Source of the DNA: an uncultured Eubacterium sp.
GTDB lineage: Bacteria; Bacillota; Clostridia; Lachnospirales; Lachnospiraceae
DNA: 64,000 nucleotides
Reading direction: 5' to 3'
Assembly: GCA_947385775.1 (NCBI GenBank)
Contig: CANDMI010000002.1
Location: 1 to 64,000, forward strand
How positions within the stretch are numbered: position 1 is the stretch's first letter; the number at the start of each line of letters is the position of its first letter. The notes under the pieces were generated by a model, which worked only from the letters and a program-made list of their open reading frames with translations, had not been told where the DNA came from and did not search any database. This document shows positions 24,841 through 33,467 of the stretch, in pieces. The position numbers were made by a program, and so were the translations under genes.

Positions 24841-25525
24841 CGCGGATATCCAAACGATGCTCACGAAGTTTTTGCTTGACCACGATTATGAGGTGCATTC
24901 CGCGTCCAATGGAAAAGAGGGAGTTTTGCTATGCAAGAAATTCTCGCCAGACCTGATTCTTTTGGACCTGATGCTGCCGGCTTTAAGCGGTGATGGCGTG
25001 TTAAAGCGATTAAGGGAGTTTACGGATAATCCCGTTATCGTTTTATCTGCAAAGACGATGGTGCAGTCCAAGATCGACCTGCTGCGCTTGGGGGCGGATG
25101 ACTATTTGACAAAGCCGTTTGATCTGTTTGAGTTGCTTGCAAGGATAGAAGCGAATTTAAAAAGGGCAAACGGAAATCTGACAGCGGGTCAGAAAACCGA
25201 TTTACAAAAAGCGCAGACGCATTTGAAATATAAAGACCTGGAAATAAAAAATCAATCGGTTTTTATAGGCGGCAGCGCTTTGTCATTTACTTCGAAGGAG
25301 TTAGCGATATTGGAGCTTTTGATGCGGCATCCGAAAAAGATTTTTTCCAAGCAAAATCTTTATGAATCGATCTGGCAGGAGGAATACGCCTGTGACTATG
25401 ACACGATCAACACGCATATCAGCAATATCCGAAAAAAGCTAAAAAAGCATACGCAGTCAGATGGCGCAGATGATGGGGCGGATTATATAGAAACGATATG
25501 GGGGATTGGATATAGATTAAATTAG
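24803..25525 (+). CDS. OmpR/PhoB-family response regulator
   Basis: 240 aa. Receiver domain 1-120 has the acidic pocket E11-D12-D13, phospho-acceptor Asp55 (LILLDLMLP) and Lys104 (YLTKPF). A C-terminal winged-helix domain follows (LSFTSKELAILELLMRHPKK, then NTHISNIRKKL, ending IETIWGIGYRLN). It would be phosphorylated by the histidine kinase at 27434 and regulate the ABC transporter between them. Gene order RR-ATPase-permease-kinase resembles peptide-antibiotic resistance modules. Confidence 0.95.
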   Translation: MLQMKKITVIEDDADIQTMLTKFLLDHDYEVHSASNGKEGVLLCKKFSPDLILLDLMLPALSGDGVLKRLREFTDNPVIVLSAKTMVQSKIDLLRLGADDYLTKPFDLFELLARIEANLKRANGNLTAGQKTDLQKAQTHLKYKDLEIKNQSVFIGGSALSFTSKELAILELLMRHPKKIFSKQNLYESIWQEEYACDYDTINTHISNIRKKLKKHTQSDGADDGADYIETIWGIGYRLN

Positions 25526-25550
25526 ATTAAATTAGATTAAATTAGATTAG
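25511..25550. repeat. 10-bp tandem repeat, about four copies
   Basis: Unit ATTAGATTAA repeated in register from within the last codons of the response regulator past its stop. Each copy brings an in-frame stop, so copy-number slippage would barely change the protein. Confidence 0.8.
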
Positions 25551-25619
25551 AATAATTTTTATTCCTTTAGAAATTTTTAAGATTTACAGGATATATTTGC
25601 ATGGAAAGGAGCTGATACA

Positions 25620-26537
25620 ATGTCACAGATCATATGTCAGACGACAGGCTTATGTAAAAGCTATAAGAATTTCCAAGCGTTGCAAAATGTAAATCTTTCG
25701 ATTCCATGCGGCGAAATCTATGGGCTGGTTGGCGAAAACGGGGCGGGAAAGTCCACGCTGATGCGCATTTTAACCGGGTTGGCGTATCCAAGCGCCGGAA
25801 AGGTCGCGCTGTTTGGAAAAACAGACAAGCTTTCTAAGGAGCGCGCGAAAATAGGCTGTACGGTGGAAACGCCCGCTTTATATAAGGACATGACCGCTAG
25901 GCAGAATTTAGAGATACAGCGCGTGCAGCGTGGGATTCCTGGAAAAACCTGCATCCAGCAGGCGTTAGAGCTTGTAGGGCTTTTCGACGCGCCAAACAAG
26001 AAGGTGAGGGATTTTTCCTTGGGGATGAAGCAGCGGCTCGCGTTAGCCATTGCGCTTTTGGGAGGGCCGGAATTTTTAATCCTGGACGAGCCGGTAAACG
26101 GCCTGGACCCCACCGGGATCATAGAGCTTCGAAGGCTGCTAAAAAAGCTGGCGGGAAAAAAACATGTGACGATTTTAATCTCAAGCCACATTTTAGGCGA
26201 ACTGAACCAGCTTGCGACTTGTTATGGTTTTTTGCATCATGGGAAGCTGTTAAAGCAGGTTTCAGCGCGGGAATTAAGTGAGGAATGCAGGCGATATATC
26301 AGACTGAAAACAGATGACGCAAAAAAAGCGGCCGCCGTTTTGGAGGAGCGGTTTCAGATTAAAAATTTTTCCGTATTCCCGGATGGCCATATCCGTATTT
26401 TTGAAAAGCTGGAGGAAGCCCGATCAATCTCAAAGGAACTTTGCGCTAGGCGCATTGCGGTGGAAGAAATGTCAGTGCAGGGAGAAAATCTGGAATCGTA
26501 TTTTGAAAAATTGATCGGAGGCGGCAGGCATGTTTAA
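25620..26537 (+). CDS. ABC transporter ATP-binding protein (antimicrobial peptide type)
   Basis: 305 aa. Walker A GENGAGKST (38-46), signature SLGMKQRL (133-140), Walker B LILDEP (153-158) with switch His in SSHILGELN. A C-terminal ~85-residue extension is typical of BcrA/LanF-like ATPases. It pairs with the permease at 26530 (8-bp overlap). Such systems remove lantibiotics or bacitracin-like peptides from the membrane and are induced by the adjacent two-component system. Substrate inferred from family only. Confidence 0.92.
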   Translation: MSQIICQTTGLCKSYKNFQALQNVNLSIPCGEIYGLVGENGAGKSTLMRILTGLAYPSAGKVALFGKTDKLSKERAKIGCTVETPALYKDMTARQNLEIQRVQRGIPGKTCIQQALELVGLFDAPNKKVRDFSLGMKQRLALAIALLGGPEFLILDEPVNGLDPTGIIELRRLLKKLAGKKHVTILISSHILGELNQLATCYGFLHHGKLLKQVSARELSEECRRYIRLKTDDAKKAAAVLEERFQIKNFSVFPDGHIRIFEKLEEARSISKELCARRIAVEEMSVQGENLESYFEKLIGGGRHV

Positions 26538-27369
26538 CCAGTTAAAGTCAGAGGCGTTAAAATTGAGGTATTCCAGGCTGTTTTTGGCGATTCCCTTGCT
26601 TTGCCTGGCGGGACTTTTATTATATGCAAGCTTTAGCCTGTCAAAAGAGGGGACCCAGATATTTGTTTCCGAAGGGGATGAAGAGACGGATTCCGCCATA
26701 CAGGGGGTGATCGGATTTTTTGCTTTTTCCTATCAAAGCGCGGATGCGCCAAAATTTCATGAGATTTTGCAATCCTGCCTATCCTGCAATGTGTTCCTTT
26801 GGGTGATCGCGCTGATTTTTACCATACAGTTTTTTTGCGCCGATTACGCCGCTGGTACGATACGGCTTCCTGTGGCGTATGGGATAAGCCGGGTGAAGGT
26901 TTTTCTTGCGAAGCTTATCGTGATCGTTTTGTACAATGGGGTCTGTTATTTTTTCTTTTATGGGCTTACGCTTTGCTTTACCTGTATGCGGGCAGGATAC
27001 ATTCCGGACGGCGCGCAGATTTTGCAGTATTTTTATTATGTGGGCCTGAATTTTTTGGTGATGGCTTCCTTTCTCGTGCTTTGCCTTATGGCGTGCATTT
27101 GTCTGAAACACACTGGCGTAGCCGCGACTGCGCTGTGTATTTTTACTTTGGGCGGCGCGATCGTTTATACTGGGATATGGCAAAATTTCCATAGCCATGC
27201 GGCGTTAAAATACCTTGTCTGGCTAAATCCTTTATACTATTGGATGAACATGGGTTCGTTTCGGTTTGCATATGGGCTGATTTATGAGATAATCGCATAT
27301 TTTGCCTTCAGCTTTTTGGTTTTACTGCCAATCTGCGTTTTGTTGATCCGAAAGCAGGAACTTAAATAA
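26530..27369 (+). CDS. ABC-2 type permease
   Basis: 279 aa with about six membrane spans. The N-terminal FLAIPLLCLAGLLLYASF span is followed by a ~60-residue external loop, then spans near 93-111 (VFLWVIALIFTIQFF), 131-152, 176-198, 203-217 and 255-273. This is the BcrB/LanE-type architecture. Cognate to the overlapping ATPase gene. It probably mediates self-protection against a membrane-active peptide; no biosynthetic bacteriocin genes are nearby, so it is a resistance rather than immunity module. Confidence 0.88.
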   Translation: MFNQLKSEALKLRYSRLFLAIPLLCLAGLLLYASFSLSKEGTQIFVSEGDEETDSAIQGVIGFFAFSYQSADAPKFHEILQSCLSCNVFLWVIALIFTIQFFCADYAAGTIRLPVAYGISRVKVFLAKLIVIVLYNGVCYFFFYGLTLCFTCMRAGYIPDGAQILQYFYYVGLNFLVMASFLVLCLMACICLKHTGVAATALCIFTLGGAIVYTGIWQNFHSHAALKYLVWLNPLYYWMNMGSFRFAYGLIYEIIAYFAFSFLVLLPICVLLIRKQELK

Positions 27370-27433
27370 GGAATAAGTTTTATAAAAGTTATTTATAAAA
27401 GTTATTTATTAAAGTTTTTATTTAGGAGCGGCG

Positions 27434-28297
27434 ATGGTCTGGATCTTTCTTTTTATTTCAAACGTCGCATGGGCGCTTTTTCTTTTGTCATGGAAACGTC
27501 AGGTTATGGAAATGACAAAGCAGGTAAAGGAAAAGAAAAAGCTGCGCGTTTCGTTGTTTGAAAAGCATTTGGAAAAATTAGCGGGCGCGATCAACGAAAA
27601 AAGCGATTTAGAGCAGCGCGAAAAGATACGGCTCATTCAGGAAAAAGAGCGGCTGAAGCAATCGATCGCAAATATCAGCCATGATCTTAGGACCCCATTA
27701 ACATCCATCCAGGGCTATTTTATCCTTTTTCATAGCTGCGAGGATGAAAAGGAGCGGGAAAGCTATCTTTCGACCATTCAGGCAAAGGCGGACTATTTAG
27801 CGGAGCTGGTGCAGGTATTTTATGACCTGTCCCTGATAGAGAATGAGGATTACCGTCTGGAAATAGAAAAACTGGATATAAACAGGATCGTCACAGACTG
27901 CGCGCTGGAAAAATATAATGAGCTGAACGCCTATTCCACGGTTATAAAAACACAAAACGCCCCCGTATGGATTTCTGGGAACGCGATCGCCTGCAAAAGG
28001 ATTATTGAAAATCTGATCACAAACGCAATACGCCATTCCGACGGCGATATCGAAATTTCCATAGGCGCGGATGGCGTATTTACGATCAAAAACAAGACCC
28101 TGGAGCTGGAAAATATTGACCCGCGGCGATTGCTCCAAAAATTTTATACCGTGGATGAGTCCCGCTCAAATGGAAATACAGGGCTGGGGCTATATATCGT
28201 GTCGGAGCTTTTACGTAAAATCGGCGGCAGCGTAGAGGAAATAAGCTTGCGGGAGCATGTCTTAACGGTCTCGGTCTCTTTTGCGGTTTGGGCTTGA
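27434..28297 (+). CDS. Sensor histidine kinase (small, single membrane span)
   Basis: 287 aa. One N-terminal membrane span (MVWIFLFISNVAWALFLLSW) without an extracellular sensor domain, then a coiled linker. HisKA has phospho-acceptor His83 (NISHDLRTPLTSIQGY). HATPase_c shows N box ENLITNAIRHS and G boxes GNTGLGLYIVSELL. The lack of an external domain suggests sensing within the membrane or through the ABC permease. It lies 64 bp after the permease, with short TTATTTATAAAAG-type direct repeats in between. Confidence 0.93.
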   Translation: MVWIFLFISNVAWALFLLSWKRQVMEMTKQVKEKKKLRVSLFEKHLEKLAGAINEKSDLEQREKIRLIQEKERLKQSIANISHDLRTPLTSIQGYFILFHSCEDEKERESYLSTIQAKADYLAELVQVFYDLSLIENEDYRLEIEKLDINRIVTDCALEKYNELNAYSTVIKTQNAPVWISGNAIACKRIIENLITNAIRHSDGDIEISIGADGVFTIKNKTLELENIDPRRLLQKFYTVDESRSNGNTGLGLYIVSELLRKIGGSVEEISLREHVLTVSVSFAVWA

Positions 28298-28309
28298 TTT
28301 AAGCTTAAA

Positions 28310-28877
28310 AGGTTAAAAGGGAAAGTCCTGATGTCGGCGCCAAGCTTTTGCGGCAGCCCATACCGGTAAATATTGTCCGCGTTTTCCGTCGACTGCTTTA
28401 GGGATAAAAGCGCGGCGCAGATCAAAAGAAACACAAGCCCGATATAGCGGCATAAAAAGACCGGCATAAAAAGACCGGCATAAAAAGACCGGCATAAAAA
28501 GATCAGTAATGCGCAGGAGTTGTAATACATACTGTTTAACATATTTTTCGGTGTACTGATACCCTTCGGTTTTCCATTCCAGCCCGATGGGTATCATTTT
28601 TTGCAAAACTTCGTCTGGATTTACGCCGGGCTTATACTGTACAAATAAAATGTTTGCGTGCTTTTCAAAGGCATCCGCGAAAATCTGGGGCCTGGGCGCT
28701 GCGATTGCAATATCCTCCTTTATCTGTTTGCAGTTTACCTTCTTTCCAGCCATTTGGTTTTCAAAATGCCAGGAAAGTTTAGGATTTGGAATCTGGCTCT
28801 CGGATGCCGTTATATGGAATCTTTTAGCTTCACAGTAACTTTTTGAAAAGAAAAAGCCAAGGAATAAGGCCTAAAAA
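28310..28877 (-). pseudogene. Decayed FtsX/BceB-like ABC permease fragment
   Basis: No intact gene, but reverse-strand frames carry a recognisable C-terminal part of a BceB-type FtsX permease. A soluble-loop piece comes first (ending WKTEGYQYTEKYVKQYVLQL), and the diagnostic transmembrane segment YIGLVFLLICAALLSLKQST then ENADNIYRYGLPQKLGAD sits in another frame. The two are separated by a 14-bp tandem repeat that shifts the frame. There is no start, and the 3' end runs into antisense of the kinase gene. The nearby intact module suggests a larger ancestral peptide-resistance locus. Confidence 0.6.
28450..28505. repeat. 14-bp tandem repeat, about four copies
   Basis: Unit CATAAAAAGACCGG in direct tandem, the last copy ending in GATC. 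Fourteen is not a multiple of three, so each unit changes the reading frame of the permease remnant. It lies at the point where the two homologous frames part. Confidence 0.9.
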
Positions 28878-28884
28878 TTTAGAA

Positions 28885-28913
28885 GTGACTTTTTTACAAT
28901 AAAGTGTTATACT
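28885..28913 (+). promoter_or_regulatory. Promoter of the cysteine-synthase-like gene
   Basis: GTGACT (28885-28890), 17-bp spacer, TATACT (28908-28913), 37 bp before the ATG. The -35 is weak, the -10 good. Confidence 0.5.
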
Positions 28914-28949
28914 ATGCGTTACAGGAATGGAAAAGTGAGGTTATAAAAA

Positions 28950-29882
28950 ATGGTTTATGACAATATTTTAGCCGCTATGGGGCATACTCCGATGATCCGA
29001 TTAAACCGCATGACGCCGGAGGGGAGCGCGCAGGTGCTTGTAAAATTTGAGGGCTTGAATGTGGGCGGCTCTGTAAAGACCAGGACCGCTTACCAGATGA
29101 TACTGCGGGCGGAAAAAGAGGGGCGTATACATAAAGATACGGTGATCGTGGAGCCTACAAGCGGCAACCAGGGCATTGGACTGGCGCTGGTAGGGGCGGT
29201 GCGCGGCTATCAGACCAGGATCATTATGCCGGATTCGGTCAGTGAGGAGCGAAGGAAGCTGGTGCAGCATTACGGCGCCGAGCTTGTGCTGATACATGAC
29301 GACGGGAACATCGGGGCATGCATTGACGAGTGCATAAAGACCGCGATGCGTATGGCAAAGGAAGATCCGAATGTGTTTGTCCCGCAGCAGTTTGAAAATC
29401 CGGCGAATCTGATGGCGCATAAATACCATACCGGCGTTGAGATTTTAGAGCAGGCGGAAGGGCAGATTGACGGGTTTTGCTCCGGGATCGGAACAGGCGG
29501 GACGATCACCGGGATCGGGACGGTCTTAAAGGCGCAGTATCCGGATATTAAAATCTGGGCGGTGGAGCCGGAAAACGCAGCCGTTTTGTCGGGCGGCTCC
29601 ATTGGGACTCATTTGCAGATGGGGATCGGGGACGGCATTATCCCAAAGATCTTAAACCAGCAGATTTATGAGGACATTTATATTGTAAGCGACGAGGAGG
29701 CGATACGCGCATCCAAAGAGCTTGCTAGGCTGGAAGGGATCATGTGCGGCATTTCCAGCGGGACGAATGTCGCCGCCGCGATACAGATGGCAAAAGAGCT
29801 GGGGCCTGGAAAAACAGTCGTGACGATTTTGCCGGATACGGCGGAGCGGTATTTTTCAACGCCGTTGTTTGAAGAGGCGTAA
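28950..29882 (+). CDS. Cysteine synthase-like PLP enzyme
   Basis: 310 aa, full-length O-acetylserine sulfhydrylase type. The PLP lysine lies in GGSVKTR, where most CysK proteins have SVKDR. Substrate loop EPTSGNQGIGLA differs by one residue from the usual GNTG. The phosphate loop is GTGGTITG and the C-terminal serine region ISSGTN. It should make cysteine from O-acetylserine and sulfide, but the KTR and GNQG changes leave room for another beta-replacement substrate. It is monocistronic, with no serine acetyltransferase beside it. Confidence 0.88.
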   Translation: MVYDNILAAMGHTPMIRLNRMTPEGSAQVLVKFEGLNVGGSVKTRTAYQMILRAEKEGRIHKDTVIVEPTSGNQGIGLALVGAVRGYQTRIIMPDSVSEERRKLVQHYGAELVLIHDDGNIGACIDECIKTAMRMAKEDPNVFVPQQFENPANLMAHKYHTGVEILEQAEGQIDGFCSGIGTGGTITGIGTVLKAQYPDIKIWAVEPENAAVLSGGSIGTHLQMGIGDGIIPKILNQQIYEDIYIVSDEEAIRASKELARLEGIMCGISSGTNVAAAIQMAKELGPGKTVVTILPDTAERYFSTPLFEEA

Positions 29883-29946
29883 GAACGCGTCTGGAGGATT
29901 GCCGCTTAGGTCTGGCTTTACAAAATACAAAAAGGGGAATAAATCT

Positions 29947-31422
29947 ATGAAGAAAAAATTACTCATACTGACCTGTTCTGTGTTAGTGGCAGGTCAGTCC
30001 CTGCTCCCGGCTTCTGTAAAAGCGGGAGTAAAAGAGCAAGAAGAGCTTACTGTCGTTATAGATGAAATAAATAAAAAAAATGAAGAGCTGGACGCACCAA
30101 TAGATTCCATCGATCGATTTTGCTATAACTATAAAAACAGCAAGCCAAAGGTAACAAAAAAAGATAACTCGCTGATGTGGGAGGATTACGACAGAAAAAA
30201 TATCCTTCTAAAATTTACGGTATACGCGGCAAAAAAAGAAGTCCATTGGCTCTTTCGCCTGTTGCGCAGCCAGTATGGACTGTATACTTACTATGGTGGC
30301 GACGCAAAATTTGAAAAAGCCGAAAAATTAATTTTAAAAGACGTCGGCTCAAAGGGCATGATCTCCGCCAAAAAATACCAAAAACTGCTGCATAAACATC
30401 TTGGGTTTATTACCGACGAACATCTGGCGATCGGGGAGCAGATTTTTGGGACGGATGTCAGGCTGTTTAGCAATGAAACGGAGCATTATATCAAAAGCGG
30501 CGAAAAATATTTCTCTAAGGACGATCCGCAAAACGCAATTGTAGAAATCAATGGAAAACAGCCGGAAAAATATTTAAAACGCGCGATTGATGAAAATGGG
30601 CGTTTGACCTATTATCCCTATGCGCGGTTAAAGCAAAAGGAGGATATTTGCAGTTACATTCTAAAATACGAAAATGGAGATACCAAAAGCATTTCGTTAA
30701 AACCGGCGAAATATTCCTACAAAAAGGATCTAGACCGGATGTATGGATATGATAAATATGACAATGCCGGTTATGTGGAAATAAACGAAGCGTTTATGGA
30801 AGAGGATTTTCCAAAAGAGCGAAAGCGTTTATTAAAAGACGTTTCGGATATGAAAAAACAGGAAAACCTGATCATAGACCTTAGAAATAACCCGGGCGGG
30901 GACGGGACATTGGTGGATGAATGGTTTTACCGCTATACGGGGAAACAATTGCTGCCAAATTACAGTACGCTGCGCATCCGGCCGGTGTGGATAAGCGATG
31001 CAAAGGAGCTTCGGGAAATGGATGCGTTTGCGGATGAGACGGGCTTAGAAAAAAGCGGTAAATATTATTATCGCCAGTATCCAGGCCACCAATACCTGGA
31101 AAACGGCGACCGGCAGATTTTTGTCCTAACGTCCGCGCATACGTGCTCCGCTGCGGAAGCGATGACGGACGCGTTAAAAAATATTGAAAATACGGTTGTG
31201 ATCGGCACAAACACCGGAGGCGTGCTTTTGAACATGGCAAATTACAGCATGGCAATGCCATATTCGGGATTGCTTTTACAGTTTGGAGAGGCTATGCAGT
31301 ATTTTGACCCATCTTATTTTCAGGAATCCTACGGACTGGAGCCGGATATTTATCTGACAGGGAAAAATTTAAACAAGCGGCTGGAAACGTTTTTTGAATT
31401 GTATGTGGATGGCCTTAATTAA
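29947..31422 (+). CDS. Secreted S41-family peptidase
   Basis: 491 aa from ATG 29947, where AAGGGG precedes and a clear signal peptide begins (MKKKLLILTCSVLVAGQSLL, cleaved near PASVKAG). The earlier in-frame start overlaps cysK and lacks an RBS. The peptidase core is in the C-terminal half: LIIDLRNNPGGDGTLVDEWF, then FVLTSAHTCSAAEAMTDALK with the probable nucleophile Ser, and GTNTGG. No PDZ domain is obvious, unlike CtpA. Likely an extracellular or wall-associated protease of unknown substrate. Confidence 0.85.
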   Translation: MKKKLLILTCSVLVAGQSLLPASVKAGVKEQEELTVVIDEINKKNEELDAPIDSIDRFCYNYKNSKPKVTKKDNSLMWEDYDRKNILLKFTVYAAKKEVHWLFRLLRSQYGLYTYYGGDAKFEKAEKLILKDVGSKGMISAKKYQKLLHKHLGFITDEHLAIGEQIFGTDVRLFSNETEHYIKSGEKYFSKDDPQNAIVEINGKQPEKYLKRAIDENGRLTYYPYARLKQKEDICSYILKYENGDTKSISLKPAKYSYKKDLDRMYGYDKYDNAGYVEINEAFMEEDFPKERKRLLKDVSDMKKQENLIIDLRNNPGGDGTLVDEWFYRYTGKQLLPNYSTLRIRPVWISDAKELREMDAFADETGLEKSGKYYYRQYPGHQYLENGDRQIFVLTSAHTCSAAEAMTDALKNIENTVVIGTNTGGVLLNMANYSMAMPYSGLLLQFGEAMQYFDPSYFQESYGLEPDIYLTGKNLNKRLETFFELYVDGLN

Positions 31423-31483
31423 CGACCAATAAAATGAAAGGCAATCTGATAGAATAAAAAGCTATGGATGAAAGGGTGGTAAA

Positions 31484-31999
31484 ATGGATCTTCAAATACT
31501 GGACATGTCAGGGGCCAGGCCGGAGCATTCCACAGTGATCGTAAATTTTGTCGCCGCAGTGCGGGAACAGCTGTTAAATAGCACATGTTATGTATTTTCA
31601 GATAATGTCCAATATAGATGGCATACGAAAGAAGGAGACGAGAAAACCGTTATTCCGGATGCATCGATCAATTGCCGTACGAAAACAAGAAAAGGCAATG
31701 TATTTTTGGATATTCCGCGTTTCGTCATGGAAGTATTAAGTCCATCTACAGAAAAATATGATCGCGGAGAGAAAATGGAATTATATCGGCAACAGGAGGT
31801 TGACGAATATTGGATCGTAGATTGGCAAAAGAAAAGTGTGGAAATCTATAATCTGGATTATGATGAAAATGGCAAACCGCAATATTATTTATGGGAGACC
31901 ATTACAGATCAAAATAAGGAAGCGTTGAAAATTGTGCACTTTCCAAGTTTAAAGATTACATTTGATCAATTATTTGCTGAAGTGGACATGGATTATTAG
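31484..31999 (+). CDS. Uma2 family restriction-endonuclease-like protein (copy 1)
   Basis: 171 aa Uma2/DUF820 protein with a PD-(D/E)XK core: VIPDASINCRTK, PRFVMEVLSPSTEKYDRGEK and MELYRQQEVDEYWIVDWQKK. Uma2 proteins are putative nucleases of unknown role, often multicopy. A paralogue at 35705-36214 shares these motifs closely (PRFIMEVLSDATEPYDRNEK, EYWIVDW). The two bracket a 3.7-kb accessory patch. RBS GGGTGG-like before the ATG. Confidence 0.9.
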   Translation: MDLQILDMSGARPEHSTVIVNFVAAVREQLLNSTCYVFSDNVQYRWHTKEGDEKTVIPDASINCRTKTRKGNVFLDIPRFVMEVLSPSTEKYDRGEKMELYRQQEVDEYWIVDWQKKSVEIYNLDYDENGKPQYYLWETITDQNKEALKIVHFPSLKITFDQLFAEVDMDY

Positions 32000-32010
32000 C
32001 AGGAGTGATT

Positions 32011-32134
32011 ATGTCGCGGGTAATCGCAACAGGAGTTCAGGATTTTGGAAAACTGATCAGAAAAATTGTTTTTATGTTGACAAACGCTGTTTATAAAGGA
32101 ATGGTGGGAAAATGAAAATGACATCACGCTGATC
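32011..32134 (+). pseudogene. 5' remnant of an AAA-ATPase-like/PD-(D/E)XK protein gene
   Basis: Has a good RBS (AGGAGTG) and a start reading MSRVIATGVQDFGKLIRK, the characteristic N-terminus of the AAA-ATPase-like family that carries a C-terminal DUF1703 nuclease. Restoring one A in each of two A runs (32061-32065 and 32082-32084) recovers NCFYVDKTLFIKEWWENEND then ITLI, the expected continuation. The frame as it stands stops at 32115 after 34 codons. The Walker A region and everything after are gone, replaced by a repeat-rich stretch. Confidence 0.75.
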
Positions 32135-32137
32135 GTT

Positions 32138-32318
32138 TATACTCACGATCGCTAAAATTTGCCAATAACGCCGACTCACGAGCGGTGTTATACCCGTGAG
32201 CGAAATGATTTGCCGAACGAAGTATCGGCATTTCAAAAGAAGAAGCAAATCATTTGGCAAATGAGTATGCTCGTGAGTATATCTTGAATCATATGGTAAA
32301 CTTTATTGCTCGTGAGTA
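32138..32318. repeat. Repeat-rich element with CTCACGAG/CTCGTGAG inverted copies
   Basis: TATACTCACGA (32138-32148) and TCGTGAGTATA (32271-32281) are perfect inverted ends, and TTTGCCAA/TTGGCAAA repeats lie just inside. Internally AAATGATTTGC and GCAAATCATTT also pair. Further copies of the CTCACGAG motif occur at 32174-32183 and 32308-32318. The segment begins exactly where the AAA-ATPase remnant stops and extends into the 3' end of padR. It resembles a MITE-like or palindromic repeat insertion; no transposase. Confidence 0.55.
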
Positions 32319-32627
32319 AAATATCCCTATTTTAGAAAAAATAGTTTCAATTTCATGCCACGAAGTTATAGAATCTTTTAAATATCCCTCTCCTTTTTCC
32401 GAAATTTTATAATATTTTCGTTTCGGGCCATGGGACATCTCGCTGTAATACATATCGGTCAGGCCCTCTTTATGCAATCTTCTTAAAATAGCATATAGCG
32501 TGCTTTCTTCTGTGTCTGTAAAAAAATTTTGCAGTATTTTTATAATTTCATATCCATACATGTCATTTTGCTTTAATAGCTGTAAAATACAAATATTTAA
32601 AATCCCTCTCTTTAATTGTGGGTCCAT
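32289..32627 (-). CDS. PadR-family transcriptional regulator
   Basis: 112 aa. A typical small PadR winged helix: LKRGILNICILQLLKQNDMY, then GYEIIKIL, ESTLYAILRRLHKEGL and GPKRKYYKISEKGEGYL. The last ~10 residues (YSRAIKFTI) are encoded by the repeat element, so the natural C-terminus appears to have been replaced. It lies 7 bp after the DUF1700-like membrane gene on the same transcript; such pairs usually autoregulate. Its ligand is unknown. Confidence 0.9.
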   Translation of the reverse strand: MDPQLKRGILNICILQLLKQNDMYGYEIIKILQNFFTDTEESTLYAILRRLHKEGLTDMYYSEMSHGPKRKYYKISEKGEGYLKDSITSWHEIETIFSKIGIFYSRAIKFTI

Positions 32628-32634
32628 AGGCGGA

Positions 32635-33426
32635 TCATTCCTTTGCGGTTTTGGTTTTATATAATATAGTGGATAGGATAAAAACTTCTGTATATATAGC
32701 GACGCTGCCGAGGGCTAAATATTTAAAATCGGATGGATCGCTATATAACATATGCAGCTGGTTGATTAAGAAAAGCAAAACTGTGATCATTCCAGATATA
32801 TGAAATAAAGTCAGGAATCCAAATAGCTTTTCTTTTCTAAATTTTTTTACCGTAAGATAAAGATTCATTGCAAACAGCGCAGATAATAAAATGCGGATGG
32901 CGCTTACGCATATCATGCCGCTATCGGGATAGGATATTTTTGGCAGTACATAAAATTCGATGAACACGATCAATAAAAACAATCCAAGCAGGGTCAGGTT
33001 GCTTTTATGATCATAAGATTTCGGACGGCAAGCTTTTGGGATCCGTAAAAAGCCGATAAAAAAATAAATAAAATTAATGCCGATTAGGAATGGAAAGTAG
33101 TTTAACGAACTTGTATCGCATATTTTCAACAGATATAATCCCGCGAAAAGATGCATTGCGGTAAGCAATAGAACTTCAATTACGGAATTGTGGAAAAATG
33201 CCTGGTACAGTTTATGGTTCGATTCGGCAAACAGTTTTTTCACGATCCTTTTTGGCTCATCTAAAGCGGCGCATATTTCGCGATCCGTTTTTCCGTGTAA
33301 GGTTTCGTTTTCAAACCATTCTTCATAGTCATTTACGATATTTTTGCTTTCGTCGTCATTAAAATAAAAGGACAGATAAAAATTTAATTTTTCCATAAAG
33401 TCTGATTTTGAAATAAGCTTTGACAT
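32635..33426 (-). CDS. DUF1700/HAAS-like membrane protein
   Basis: 263 aa. The N-terminal ~80 residues match the HAAS/DUF1700 signalling domain that pairs with PadR (KSDFMEKLNFYLSFYFNDDE, ...DREICAALDEPKRIVKKLFAE). Six or so hydrophobic spans follow (VIEVLLLTAMHLFAGLYLL, NYFPFLIGINFIYFFIGFL, LLGLFLLIVFIEFYVL and others). Read with the adjacent PadR regulator, it is probably a membrane sensor or effector whose activity is coupled to PadR. RBS AGGAGGAG. Confidence 0.82.
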   Translation of the reverse strand: MSKLISKSDFMEKLNFYLSFYFNDDESKNIVNDYEEWFENETLHGKTDREICAALDEPKRIVKKLFAESNHKLYQAFFHNSVIEVLLLTAMHLFAGLYLLKICDTSSLNYFPFLIGINFIYFFIGFLRIPKACRPKSYDHKSNLTLLGLFLLIVFIEFYVLPKISYPDSGMICVSAIRILLSALFAMNLYLTVKKFRKEKLFGFLTLFHISGMITVLLFLINQLHMLYSDPSDFKYLALGSVAIYTEVFILSTILYKTKTAKE

Positions 33427-33467
33427 AGGACTCCTCCTCTAGTGTTTGTTGATCAGTAGTTGAGATT

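Noticed and set aside
25511..25550. Tandem repeat as a phase-variation site for the response regulator
   Set aside because: The repeat spans the stop codon and each unit supplies a stop, so copy-number change would alter at most a few terminal residues.
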